In this document: piece after piece, positions 55,854 through 64,000 of the stretch
Layout: each line of letters opens with the position of its first letter
Numbering within the stretch: the first letter of the stretch is position 1
Source of the DNA: Phytophthora sp. 'mugwort'
Lineage: Eukaryota > Oomycota > Peronosporomycetes > Peronosporales > Peronosporaceae
Direction of reading: 5' to 3'
Assembly (NCBI GenBank): GCA_033558025.1
Contig: JAUCEF010000004.1
Span: 2,666,001-2,730,000, forward strand
DNA length: 64,000 nucleotides
Program-made: the position numbers and the translations under genes
Notes under the pieces: generated by a model
What the model saw: the letters and a program-made list of their open reading frames with translations, nothing else
Database searches by the model: none
Told to the model about the DNA's origin: nothing

Positions 55854-56144
55854 AGTTTTGGAAAGCATAAGTCGAAGACTATTGAAGAGGTATATACCTC
55901 TGATCCAGGATACTGCCGCTGGTTATCGAATCAAAAGAGTCTCGTTGAAAACAGCAGTGATGTTGGCAAGTTCCTTAATCAGAAATTTAGCAATGATGAT
56001 GGATCATACATCATGTCATTCGGCAAATACAAGGGGAAAACGATTAGACAGATCCAGTCATGTGGTGATAAGTACCTCGGATGGTTAAGTAAAATCGACT
56101 TCGTTAATACTAAAATGCCGAAGCTGAAGAGCGAAGTAGATTAA
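55824..56144 (+). CDS. Tandem ExoX-like C-terminal domain protein
   Basis: Intact 106-codon frame. Residues 1-9 (MSTADHLQT) come from the captured gypsy integrase piece. Then follow two ExoX-C-like units: LSFGKHKSKTIEEVYTSDPGYCRWL (10-34) and IMSFGKYKGKTIRQI..DKYLGWLSK (about 63-92). In cellular and giant-virus proteins this unit follows an exonuclease or zinc-finger domain; here it stands alone as a pair, suggesting DNA binding. The start codon is the one within the gypsy fragment; the A homologue starts MSS just before LIFGKYKG, so the original start has been replaced. Same strand as the capsid gene, whereas A's copy is convergent with its capsid gene. Confidence 0.6.
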   Translation: MSTADHLQTLSFGKHKSKTIEEVYTSDPGYCRWLSNQKSLVENSSDVGKFLNQKFSNDDGSYIMSFGKYKGKTIRQIQSCGDKYLGWLSKIDFVNTKMPKLKSEVD

Positions 56145-56294
56145 CTCTTAACGTAAGCTCGTGTTGTTATTTTAGTTTAACTATTTTCAGAAATTATAAA
56201 AAAGAGTGGATACTTTAGCACTCCATTGATTCGAAAAAATATTCGATATCATTGAATTGTCAGATTCGTTCATTCATAAACTTAGGATGAAACG
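56145..56294. other. Short AT-rich spacer
   Basis: AT-rich, no gene seen. Confidence 0.4.
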
Positions 56295-56588
56295 CTAACT
56301 GTCGAATGCATCGATCATATTGCATTCTATACTTAATATCCTTTTTTTATCGAGCAACAATCGACTTAGATAAGTCATGCCGTCTGTAAAGATACAATAA
56401 TGTTCATTTTGTTCTCGTTGGAGATGTATCCCTTCCTCATAAGTCATATCAGGTTGATGTTGTGGTTTAAAAATACAATAGAAAAATGCATCAATCAAGA
56501 AGTCTTGGTTTGGGTGTGTAATCCATATCATTTTGTTGTTGGTTGGCTGTTGTTGTTGGCTGCTTGTAATTAATAACTTAGTATTCAT
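56295..56588 (-). CDS. Unknown ORF starting in right TIR
   Basis: Open 97-codon frame whose ATG lies inside the right inverted repeat. Gln/Asn-rich start (SSQQQQPTNNKM), then IWITHPNQDFLIDAFFYCIF and a charged end (LLLDKKRILSIECNMIDAF). In the left repeat the same ATG context exists but leads into a different gene. No homologue recognised. It may be a real terminal gene or chance. Confidence 0.35.
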   Translation of the reverse strand: MNTKLLITSSQQQQPTNNKMIWITHPNQDFLIDAFFYCIFKPQHQPDMTYEEGIHLQREQNEHYCIFTDGMTYLSRLLLDKKRILSIECNMIDAFDS

Positions 56589-56782
56589 CTGATTAAATAG
56601 AAATCTTTTCCACTCAGATTTTATTCCTCTGAATATTAGCGTTCGAGAATATTTGGTGGTTGTGTAGATGCTATAAAAATTCTCGAAAATAGCTCATATG
56701 AATATTAGCAATAGAAATGGTGCTCTGTCTCTTCCACAGTGAAAGGGCGACTTTTTGTGTGTAATGGTATAGACAGGGCTCT
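56544..56782 (-). repeat. Right terminal inverted repeat, Polinton B
   Basis: Reverse complement of 39,024-39,264. The outer end is GGGCTCT at 56,776-56,782; outside it the sequence resembles a gypsy RT read on the minus strand. Confidence 0.9.
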
Positions 56783-56789
56783 TGGACGG

Positions 56790-57070
56790 GTGTTGACGCT
56801 TCTCCACAGTGGGATGTCGCTCTAGGATCTGTTTACCAGATCCAGGGCGCTGTATAACTCGCACTCGGCCATGTTGTTTAACAACACATTTTTCCGCGAG
56901 ATGGGTGTCTGGGCCAGCACCGTCGCGCTGTTCAGCTTATCGAAAGCATGGACCAGACGCCACTTCTTGTTAATCATCTAGGCGTTGTCGCTTCCCACGT
57001 GTACGCCCTACTCTTAGCACGCCCGCTAAGGTTGGAGAGGGAAAAAAAAACACTCGAAGGTGTTCCGAAA
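56790..57070 (-). pseudogene. Gypsy RT fragment interrupted by Polinton B
   Basis: Minus-strand frame: NKKWRLVHAFDKLNSATVLAQTPIS (about 56,985-56,910), CELYSALDLV, SDIPL. This is the fingers/palm start of a chromoviral reverse transcriptase (canonical WR.VHAFNKLN..IPAQTP, YSALDL). The frame ends where the Polinton B right terminus begins, and the rest of the RT is not found on the other side. Upstream (57,070-57,350) a further minus frame (FPHLNDSQLEYVRKLSGIFDM) could belong to it but is not recognised. Confidence 0.75.
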
Positions 57071-58570
57071 AGATGAGAGCCGCATCCATTGCGATTTCTA
57101 CTTCTCGCACTCAGAAGTGAAGGTTTTCACCTTCCTTCCCTCTATATGGGGTTACCTTCAGCCTCAACGACTTGGGGTAGACCGGTTTCATCTCTGCGGC
57201 CAGAACCTACAGGTTGCTTCGAACATGTTCGGTGAGCCCCCGCTCATGCATGTCGAACGCGTGAGCAAGGCAGCCATGTCAAAGATGCCAGACAGCTTAC
57301 GAACGTACTCAAGCTGTGAGTCGTTCAGATGAGGAAACTCATTCCGGTCCATGTTGCTAGAACCCAGAGGTTTCAGGTAGTAACCCGCGTAGGCGTGGAT
57401 TGGCTACATGTGCTACCAAGTGTGACGGGGCACACAACACCTTGCGCACAGGATGTGTGACTTCCGGAGAGTATACAAACTCTGAGTGGACGGCAGTTCA
57501 CAAGTCCCTGGTCTGGGGGACTGTTACCAAAATCAGGTCGATTTAAGACTGAATATATTTATTGGTGACCCTTTTTAATGCGTCTACATACCGTAATGTC
57601 TATGTCAAAGGCGGTGGTCATGTACATCAGATTCACGCAATACTAATAGCACCGCCAATGACACAAACATGGAGAAAGGTGATTGCACATTAGGCTCGAG
57701 GAGCTGCCGCAGCGACGCATAGACCGCTGCCCCGCGTGGGCACAATGCTCGTACAAGAACGACGAGATGCTGGGCAATTTCTCTGCGTCTTCGAGTGCTG
57801 GATAAAGGGCAGCCAAACGGCCAGGCCCGGTACTCACTGGTATATCAAGCTGGAAGTGTGCAAAAAGAATAACCCGATCAGAGCGCTGTACGAGCGCTGC
57901 GTCATGTGTCACAAAGACGAGAAGAACGACATCAAATATGCCAAGTAAAGTGACATAATTCTAAACGCCTTACGCTTCCTCGGTTACCGATATTTCTTCT
58001 GCACCGAGACTATCCACTACGCCTGTCTGCATTCGCGTAGCACCCTCAGCAAGGTTGAGTGCTTCCAACTTGTCGATCTCTTCTTTGAATTTGGCGTGCG
58101 TGTCTTCTGCTTAATCCTCGATAAGATGACTGCTACCAATGAAAACTATAAGCACGCATGTACCGAAAAAATGCGACCGCTTATGACATATTACCGCCTA
58201 TATGTATGACATCGCTATTACGGTACTAATTATTAGTCACCTATAAAGTACCCTAGATCTTATCTTATTGGGTGGCTTTGAGGTCTTTGTACCGTATTGA
58301 TATAAGGTATGGATCTTGATGAGCGAAGCTTGGACGGAGCGAAGGGAGTTCTGCACTTGGTGCGAGAACCGGAGTGAAGACCACTTGATCTGAAGAAGGA
58401 AGATTCGATAGTTATTGATTTATCGGAGCTTACACTACCTAGTCTACCACATAAATATGCAGCCCTGCATTCAATCATTTGGTGCGTCCAATCACCAATA
58501 CTCCGCACTCGTCCAATCATCCTACTCGTCTAATCATCGGTTGCGTAACCAACGTACCATAATCATCGCG
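57070..58570. other. Unassigned DNA
   Basis: No family recognised. A plus-strand frame 57,736-57,948 (Trp/Cys-containing, WIKGSQTARPGTHWYIKLE.., ERCVMCHKDEKND) followed by LNALRFLGYRYFFCTETIHYACLHS at 57,960-58,040 looks like a decayed coding gene with hydrophobic segments, but no motif is diagnostic. 58,200-58,570 shows no gene. Confidence 0.3.
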
Positions 58571-58576
58571 GGATCG

Positions 58577-58778
58577 TGTTGGACCGGTTCAGGTTAACCG
58601 GTACTGATACACAGTACCAAACCCGACAACCCTCAATACATATGTGTACCTATCCTTGACGTCATTACCGTGACGTCATAGTTTTGTTGGCTACATCAGT
58701 CAGGGAACTTATTTATACCATTCTGAGGAGTGACTTGGCACTCTCATGTAACCCCGTTACACGAAAATAAGGGCAACA
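58577..58778 (+). repeat. Candidate solo LTR with CRE palindromes
   Basis: Begins TGTTGGACC and ends GGGCAACA (TG...CA with TGTT/AACA ends). Contains two TGACGTCA palindromes (58,657-58,664; 58,671-58,678), a TATTTATA box near 58,708, and ACCATTCT about 8 bases later, which fits the oomycete initiator consensus. No second copy was found in the window and no target duplication was seen. Confidence 0.5.
58657..58718 (+). promoter_or_regulatory. LTR promoter elements (CRE pair, TATA, Inr)
   Basis: Two TGACGTCA sites 14 bp apart (bZIP/CREB-ATF type binding sites), TTATTTATACC, then CCATTCT. Order and spacing suit a plus-strand promoter. Function is inferred only. Confidence 0.35.
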
Positions 58779-58849
58779 AGACCAACTACTAGTTACCATC
58801 AGGTGCATTCCCATGGTGCAGCGAGGGAGTTATGTTTTCCACATGAAAT

Positions 58850-59720
58850 TTGCCTTACCGGTGTACCAGTAGCCTACCGGTTTCCGTTTTAACTAGGTCC
58901 TGGTTGCCAATCGATCGGACCGGTGCCTGTTGCAGGGCAAGGTTGATAGCGTTGAACGCTTGGAGCTGTGGTTCCTGCCATGACCACTCAATATTCGACT
59001 TGACCAGCGCACTCAGTGGCAAGACGAGAGTTGCGAACTTATGGGTGAAGCGGCGATAATAGCCAGCTAGCCCGAGAAACCGTTGCAGGTCCTTGACGTT
59101 GCCCGGTTCCGGCTACTCCGCAATCGCACGTGTCTTGCGGACATCCACATGTAACCCTTGCGAGAAGATGGTATGGCCGGGAAAGTCAATGGAATCCTGA
59201 CCAAACCGCATTTGCCAGGACGGGCATACAGCTGGTTATCACGAATCACTTCACATACTTGGCGAAGGTGCTCAAAGTTCTTCTCCATCGACCTGAAAAG
59301 ATGCAGATGTCGTCTAAGTTGACAACCACGAAGGGAACCTTGTAAAGCAGTTTACGCATCAGTTGGGTCTAAGTACCATGTATTCCGGCGAGGCCCATGG
59401 GCGCCACATTCCACTCGTAGATATCATGATTGGTCCAGAAAGCCGTATACTGCTTGGAAGACGGAGCCATCCTCATCTGATGATAGCCACCAGCAAGATC
59501 CAGATTAGAGAATACCCTGGCACCCTCCATGCGATCGAACAACTCATCGATGTGAAAAGCGCAATCTTGGTGATCACCGAGGCAGCGTTGACCAAGCGGT
59601 AATCAATGACCCAGCGGATCGGCATGTTAGGATAGGTCGAATGCAACCACTCAAGCCTAGACGGAACTAACAGGATCCTTTTTCGACACGTCAAAAATGT
59701 TACTTACTCAAGGGGATCAG
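58850..59720 (-). pseudogene. Gypsy reverse transcriptase (fourth element)
   Basis: Right to left: HIDELFDRMEGARVFSNLDLAGGYHQMRM, TAFWTNHDIYEWNVAPMGLAG, KVPFVVVNLDDICIFS (YxDD box reads N-L-D-D), HLRQVCEVIRDNQLYARPGKC, then frames giving DLQRFLGLAGYYRRFTHKF and AFNAINLALQQAP. This is the RT palm, thumb and connection of a Ty3/gypsy element. Everything after (RNase H, integrase) is missing: the sequence runs into the 58.6-58.8 kb LTR region. Shifts at about 59,600, 59,280 and 59,150. Confidence 0.85.
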
Positions 59721-60420
59721 ACACCGGAATCCAATTCTTCCTCAGTAGATCCGCGACGAAGAGTTAAAGAGCTTCTTGTTCTAGTCTGGATAGTCGAAAT
59801 GGAGCTCGATTGCTGGGTTGCGCGCCAGGTTTCAACACCACTTCATGCTCGATAGAACGTACCGGAGGTAATTCGGGCGGCAGCTCAGCAGGAAATACAT
59901 CGGAGAACTCCTCCAATACAGGTTGAAACTGATGTGGGACCTTCTTGGGGTATGCAGATGTTTTTTTCGCGCACGTTGTAGATCTCCACGTAGGCTTGAT
60001 CCTTCATGTTGGTTTCGAATTCAGAGTCTAACACCTCGTGCAGTTTTGTGGCGGCGTCGTTGGCATCATCGGCAGCATCAGTCGTAGCATCGGCAGCTGA
60101 AGAAAGCGGCACATGATAGTATCCCAGCGGAACAACCTCATTTTAGACCTCCATCCGGCTCATGGTCGGGTTGGCTTGTAGCATTGCACCAACCGGTCGA
60201 TGAGCAGGCGACTCCATGGTCGATGGAACTGGCCGCACTTCCCTCACGATGTTGGAAGAGTCGAACTTCATGCCCCCCGTCTGCCAGTCGATCGTTGGGT
60301 TGAACTGTATGGGCCACGGATGCCCCAGGATGACATTTTGTGTCGGCGACACCTCCCACTCGATGAGAGACGCATTGGCAAAGTCTATGCCGTCGAAGGT
60401 CAACGTCTCAAGGCATTGTT
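59720..60420 (-). pseudogene. Gypsy protease end and pre-RT linker
   Basis: FDGIDFANASLIEW..VILGHPWPIQFNPTIDWQTGGM (60,403-60,143) is the end of the retropepsin fold (LGHPWL-type block). 60,112-59,885 continues with an Ala/Asp-rich linker, then broken frames reading HEVVLKPGAQPSNRAPFRLSR-like sequence lead to the RT. Confidence 0.75.
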
Positions 60421-60517
60421 GAGCCGTTCAAGCCAGCGTAACAGAATCGTCGAATCTTTCAGCTGTGATCTTGGCGGCATCGACGAAGTGCTGAAGAAAC
60501 CCCGGCCGAACGACGTT

Positions 60518-61680
60518 CTATTCCGCTCCGCTGTCAATCAAAACCCGAACTCGCTCACCATTCATAACTCCATCGAATCGAAGAAGGTCGCGCTGCGGGA
60601 CATCAACTGACACCATGTTCAGTTGCATACTGTACAATACTTCGTCATCTTCTTCTTCGTCCTCCACAATGCGGCGGAAGGAGCTCTGGTGCGTACGAAA
60701 TGATCTTGATCCTTGATTAGGTCGAGCCGCACCGCGAGAATTGTTGCGCCCTGGTCGCTTAGAACACGTCGCTAAACGATCTCCTGGTTCCTTACAGTAG
60801 AAACATAGGTTACCTGCGCCCGCACTCGTCACGAGAAACGAAGAGGGAACTACCGATCTCCGTAGGCGTCGGATCCTCGACGTACTGTGGCATTTGCTGC
60901 TGGCTTTGGGGGCCCTGCCCTCTACGGTGCACATGGCTGCGACGCGATCCAACAGCATATGTGCGGTCTTTCATGTGAGGCAAACGAAATCGCTTCCGTC
61001 GTGGTCCGGAAGTGACACAGCTTCACCTCTTGCCGTATCTCCACGACCAGGCCCTTCCGGAAGTGCATGACCTTGTCAATGTCTGACATGTCTTCCCGTT
61101 GCAGATGATATACTGAAACGTCGAGACGTAGACTTCCAGGTTCACGAAGTTGTTCTGGCGTAGACGTAAAAGCTGGTCACGTATATGCTCCTGCCGATCT
61201 GGGGCCGTGAACTCGCTTGTCACATCATCTCCTCGAACTGGACCACCGAATGCAAAAAATTGCCTTCGTGGGAGATGTACCCACAATACCAAGCGGCGGC
61301 TGGTCCTCCAAGTTTGTCACTAAGGGCGACAGAGGACGTTGCTGGGGCGAGTCCGCATCGTACTTAATATTGTTGGATTCAAAATACAGCTTGGCACTGA
61401 ACAGGTAGTCCGCGACGTCATCCTCCTTCGTCCACGAAAATTTGGGCATAGTGATGCCCTCAGCCCTGTACTCACGAGTGTCCTCCGATGATGAATCGGG
61501 CGAAGGCGGTCGCTATGGCGAGGACGCTTGCTGCTGGTGCTGCTGCAGTGTGGCCGTCATTTGACGCTGAAGCTCGGCGGTCTGAGCCATATACTGTTAC
61601 TGCTGCTCGTGCATCATTGCTGCGAGGGAGGTGAACATCTGCTGGAGGCTATCTTCATGCTGCATTGCTTGCTCGTCCAT
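60518..61680 (-). pseudogene. Gypsy gag with zinc knuckle and protease start
   Basis: Gag starts at ATG 61,680 (MDEQAMQHEDSLQQMFTSL; an in-frame TAA follows two Gln codons). MPKFSWTKEDDVADYLFSAKLYFESNN (61,449) begins the gag core, shifted at 61,290. NLCFYCKEPGDRLATCSKRPG (about 60,800) is a CCHC knuckle whose His is Asp. VRVLIDSGAE (60,545-60,518) is the retropepsin active site. Gag forms the particle and binds RNA. Several frameshifts. Confidence 0.8.
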
Positions 61681-62277
61681 GGTTGCACCTTCGCTAACAC
61701 GTCGTCATTGGATGGCTGGGGCGCGCAAGCTCCTCAGCCAAATTAATCAAAGAGTTGAATGAAGTCGCAGACGCTTCCTGGAGCGCTGCATCCGGCAAAT
61801 CCTGAGTAACCCAAAAGCCGAGATGTACCCTTTCCGGTACCCCCCCCCCTCTTTCTCTTAAACGCCCCTAACGACGTCAACTAGGAAGACCGGGTGAGGG
61901 GTGCCTGGTACTACAGGACAGAGCAACACCGACTGAATGAAAGCCGACGAAAGCACGCGAGGAAGAAGAACGTGATTGGACTCAATGGACCAATGGGGTG
62001 TCGACGGGTTAGTGACGTGTGACAATGCGTGGCTGGACTTCTCTCCCAGAAAAGAAAAGAGGGCGCGGCGGCAATGAAGGACGTCGGCGACGATGGAGCT
62101 GGGCTGAACAGACGTGGAGTGCGCGCACGCGGCGGGCTCGAAGAACTGGAGAAGGACGGTGCGCACATCGGCAACGCGGGACGGACTGGGAATGGCGTGC
62201 ACAACGGCGACGCGGGACGGACTTGGAACTGGATTGAGGTCGGAGAAGCGCGCGTTGGATCTTCAGGTGCTTCAAAG
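61681..62277 (-). other. Leader between 5' LTR and gag
   Basis: About 600 bp untranslated leader of the minus-strand gypsy element. No gene. The base directly inside the LTR end (62,277 leftwards, CTTTGAAGCACC on the minus strand) should hold the primer-binding site, but I cannot match a tRNA. C run of 10 at 61,840-61,849. Confidence 0.45.
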
Positions 62278-62507
62278 TGTAAGGGTTGCTCTGGATGTGT
62301 GTGTTTAGAGGTAAACGGAAACTGATCTTGTGATTATCTGTTTGCTGTGCTATATGTCTACCTACGGATGCTCTGGGGAGCGCGTTCTTAAACATGCGGT
62401 GGTTGACTGTGGCTCACCGTAACGAGCGCATGCACAACCGTCGTGTGTATGCAGGCGACGGCTTCATATGGTGTGTCGTTCTGCTTTTGTGCGTGCAGAT
62501 CATTACA
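62278..62507 (-). repeat. 5' LTR of fourth gypsy element
   Basis: Same repeat as 3152-3406, with TGTAATGATCTGC start and AACCCTTACA end on the minus strand. Here it lies upstream of the minus-strand gag at 61,680 and so is a 5' LTR, about 25 bp shorter than the 3.15 kb copy owing to a deletion (the CTCTCTGTGTGGACTTAACT part). Confidence 0.75.
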
Positions 62508-63110
62508 CCCGTGACGAGTGGGAGAAACCAATGCGCGTTAATGAGTCGGTTCTTCTCCTGGCCGTTCCGGTATTATAGCCCATGCCGGACTTGTTCACAA
62601 CGCTCTCGAACAGGTCTCCCCCATTGCAGTTAACATTAAACGATAAAAGTTAGTATTAATAACCTATAATCTGATATTATCGGGCTTCGCACCATAATCC
62701 AGACTCTCATGGTGAGAGCTTTTCCACAGCATCTTGGCCTCGAGTGTGTCAATGTCTCAGAAGTGCCAGCGCTGCAGTGGTTATACGAGGCGGATAGGGT
62801 ATGCAAGTGCGTGCGGGAGGCCAGCTACTTGGAGCACGAGTCAGTGACTGAGAGGAAGAAGCAATAGCGGCGATACGCGAGCTACATGTAGAGAACAGCT
62901 ACAGTGTCCGAACTACGGGCGGACCATCCGCCCGGAATTGTAGATATCAGAATGTACCGGTTACTAAAGGTTCTCTTTATTTTACGCCTCTATTTAAATA
63001 TTTATCTGAGATATATGATATCTATTGCGTCTGCGAGTTAACCCGAACGAGTGGCAAAGCAGGAAAGGGATCGTCCCATGTCGCCGCACCGCGAGCGCCT
63101 GACGCGTTCT
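62508..63110. other. Spacer, mostly gene-free
   Basis: AT-rich at 62,640-62,690 and 62,950-63,040. A 52-codon plus-strand frame from 62,710 (MVRAFPQHLGLECVNVSEVPALQWLYEADR..) is the only candidate; not recognised. Confidence 0.35.
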
Positions 63111-63124
63111 ACCAGAGTACAATG

Positions 63125-64000
63125 CCCAGGAGCTGCATGAGATCGACGGCGTGCTGGAGCGCTTTAAAGGGCGCGAGGATCAACTGTTCTTGGCGTTCGT
63201 GAAGAAGTACGGCCCCGAGCTCGCTGAGGACGAGGACTTCGAGGGGGAGGAGGTGGAGACAGTGGCGGCACCAGTGCTGCTGCAGCTGAATCGGAGGAGG
63301 CGAAGGAATTTAACCACCAACGACGCCTGCTTTCTACCACAAGTACAACCCCGAGAAGGTGGGCGACCTTCTCGGGGTCCAGGTCCTGGCTAAGTACGTG
63401 GGCAAGGAGTCCAAGCTCTTCGACGCGCTGGTTAAGAAGCACGGCCGGAGCCGAGTGACTCAGCCGAGGAGGAGGAAGACGCCCACCATGAGGAGGACGA
63501 TGACGATGAAGAGGAGGAGAACGAAGAGGAGGATGAGGACGGCCAGCTCAAGCTGCGTCACGTGGTCTACTGTCCCATCGACACTTTTCCACCCGAGTAC
63601 TGCGAGTACGGCCCCATGTTCAACGAGTGGTAGCCGTGGCTGGCTGGCTGAGCACTGCCCCGACCTGATGCTCACTAAGTACAACTGCGCAGTGGCTGAG
63701 TTGGTGGAGATGGAGGTGGAGCAGCAGATCCCGAAGGTGTGGAGGGTATCACGCTCGAGGTCGAGGGCAAGACTTTCAAGAAGAAAAAGAAGGCTAAGAT
63801 TGAGGAGGCGGCCAAGCGGAAGGAAAACTGCATGGTGACCATTTCCAAGAGCTCACGCAAGGGCCGCAAGCGCCTCACTTTCGTCACAGGCCTCGAGGAC
63901 TTCGAGGGGGTCCATATCAAAGATGCGTGCAAGAGCATGGGCAAAAAGCTCGCCTGCAGCTCGTCGCTCTTCAAGACGGACCAGGCCAGCAACAGATTCA
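63125..64000 (+). pseudogene. DENR-like (SUI1-domain) translation factor pseudogene
   Basis: LKLRHVVYCPIDTFPPEYCEYGPMFNEW (63,550-63,633), LAEHCPDLMLTKY, KTFKKKKKAKIEEAAKR and NCMVTISKSSRKGRKRLTFVTGLEDF..IKDACKSMGKKLACSSS match density-regulated protein DENR: an N-terminal Cys-containing domain and a C-terminal SUI1 domain that, with MCT-1, recycles 40S ribosomes. Ahead of it are two similar units (YNAQELHEIDGVLERFKGREDQLF..KKYGPEL at 63,125-63,225 and YNPEKVGDLLGV..KYVGKESKLFDALVKKHG at 63,340-63,445) and a very acidic linker. At least four frame changes and a stop (TAG after FNEW); it runs off the window end. Confidence 0.8.

Larger units (their letters stand above)
39024..56782. mobile_element. 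Polinton/Maverick B, both ends present
   Basis: Bounded by inverted repeats of about 240 bp (39,024-39,264; 56,544-56,782), outer ends AGATCCCCGTC and AGAGCCCTGTC, in keeping with the AG start of Polintons. Length about 17.8 kb, usual for the group (15-20 kb). Carries the full replication, integration and virion set. Flanking hexamers CACCCA (left) and TGGACG (right) do not match, so no target duplication is seen. Genes are broken by shifts and stops, so it is a fossil or an error-rich assembly of one. Confidence 0.9.

Noticed and set aside
23930..56782. A single 33-kb giant Polinton
   Set aside because: All core genes occur twice in mirror order and B has its own pair of terminal repeats, so these are two elements.

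Overview
The window looks like a repeat-rich stretch of an oomycete nuclear genome (Phytophthora or downy-mildew type). I infer this from the Ty3/gypsy gag-pol families, the Polinton genes of oomycete type, an oomycete-style initiator in one LTR, and two decayed eukaryotic host genes (a CLC chloride channel and a DENR-like translation factor). I recognise no tRNA, rRNA or CRISPR array. Almost every gene is broken by stops or frameshifts, so this is a graveyard of mobile DNA rather than an expressed locus.

Layout. 1-24 kb: unassigned decayed DNA, a Ty1/copia reverse transcriptase scrap, a CLC-channel pseudogene cut by the LTR of a minus-strand gypsy element (about 3.15-5.7 kb), a pogo/Tigger transposase relic (about 5.8-7.5 kb), unassigned DNA with a 57-bp tandem repeat, a second minus-strand gypsy pol (about 12.15-15.5 kb), and a third, GATC-rich, plus-strand gypsy element (about 15.6-23.9 kb) with gag, zinc-knuckle and protease but cut off before its reverse transcriptase. 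56.8-64 kb: a gypsy reverse-transcriptase scrap interrupted by Polinton B, a solo LTR, a fourth gypsy element on the minus strand with its 5' LTR at 62.28 kb (same LTR family as 3.15 kb), and a DENR-like pseudogene running off the window.

24-56.8 kb is the notable part: two related but clearly diverged Polinton/Maverick-type virus genomes in opposite orientation. Polinton B (39,024-56,782) keeps both terminal inverted repeats of about 240 bp. Polinton A (about 23,930-39,010) is truncated inside its DNA polymerase gene, where it meets B's left end. Both encode the same set: protein-primed DNA polymerase B, DDE integrase, genome-packaging ATPase, adenain-type protease, double-jelly-roll major capsid protein, penton-like minor capsid protein, a small Ala/Gly-rich virion candidate, a GIY-YIG nuclease, a fibre ending in a self-cleaving S74 endosialidase-type chaperone, proteins with ExoX-like C-terminal (GKYKGK) domains, and two conserved genes of unknown function between integrase and fibre.

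Together these would make a virus: polymerase and integrase for replication and insertion, capsid proteins plus ATPase and protease for assembly, and the S74 fibre for host attachment. Neither copy looks intact. A small piece of gypsy integrase has been captured in Polinton B and supplies the start codon of its ExoX-like gene.
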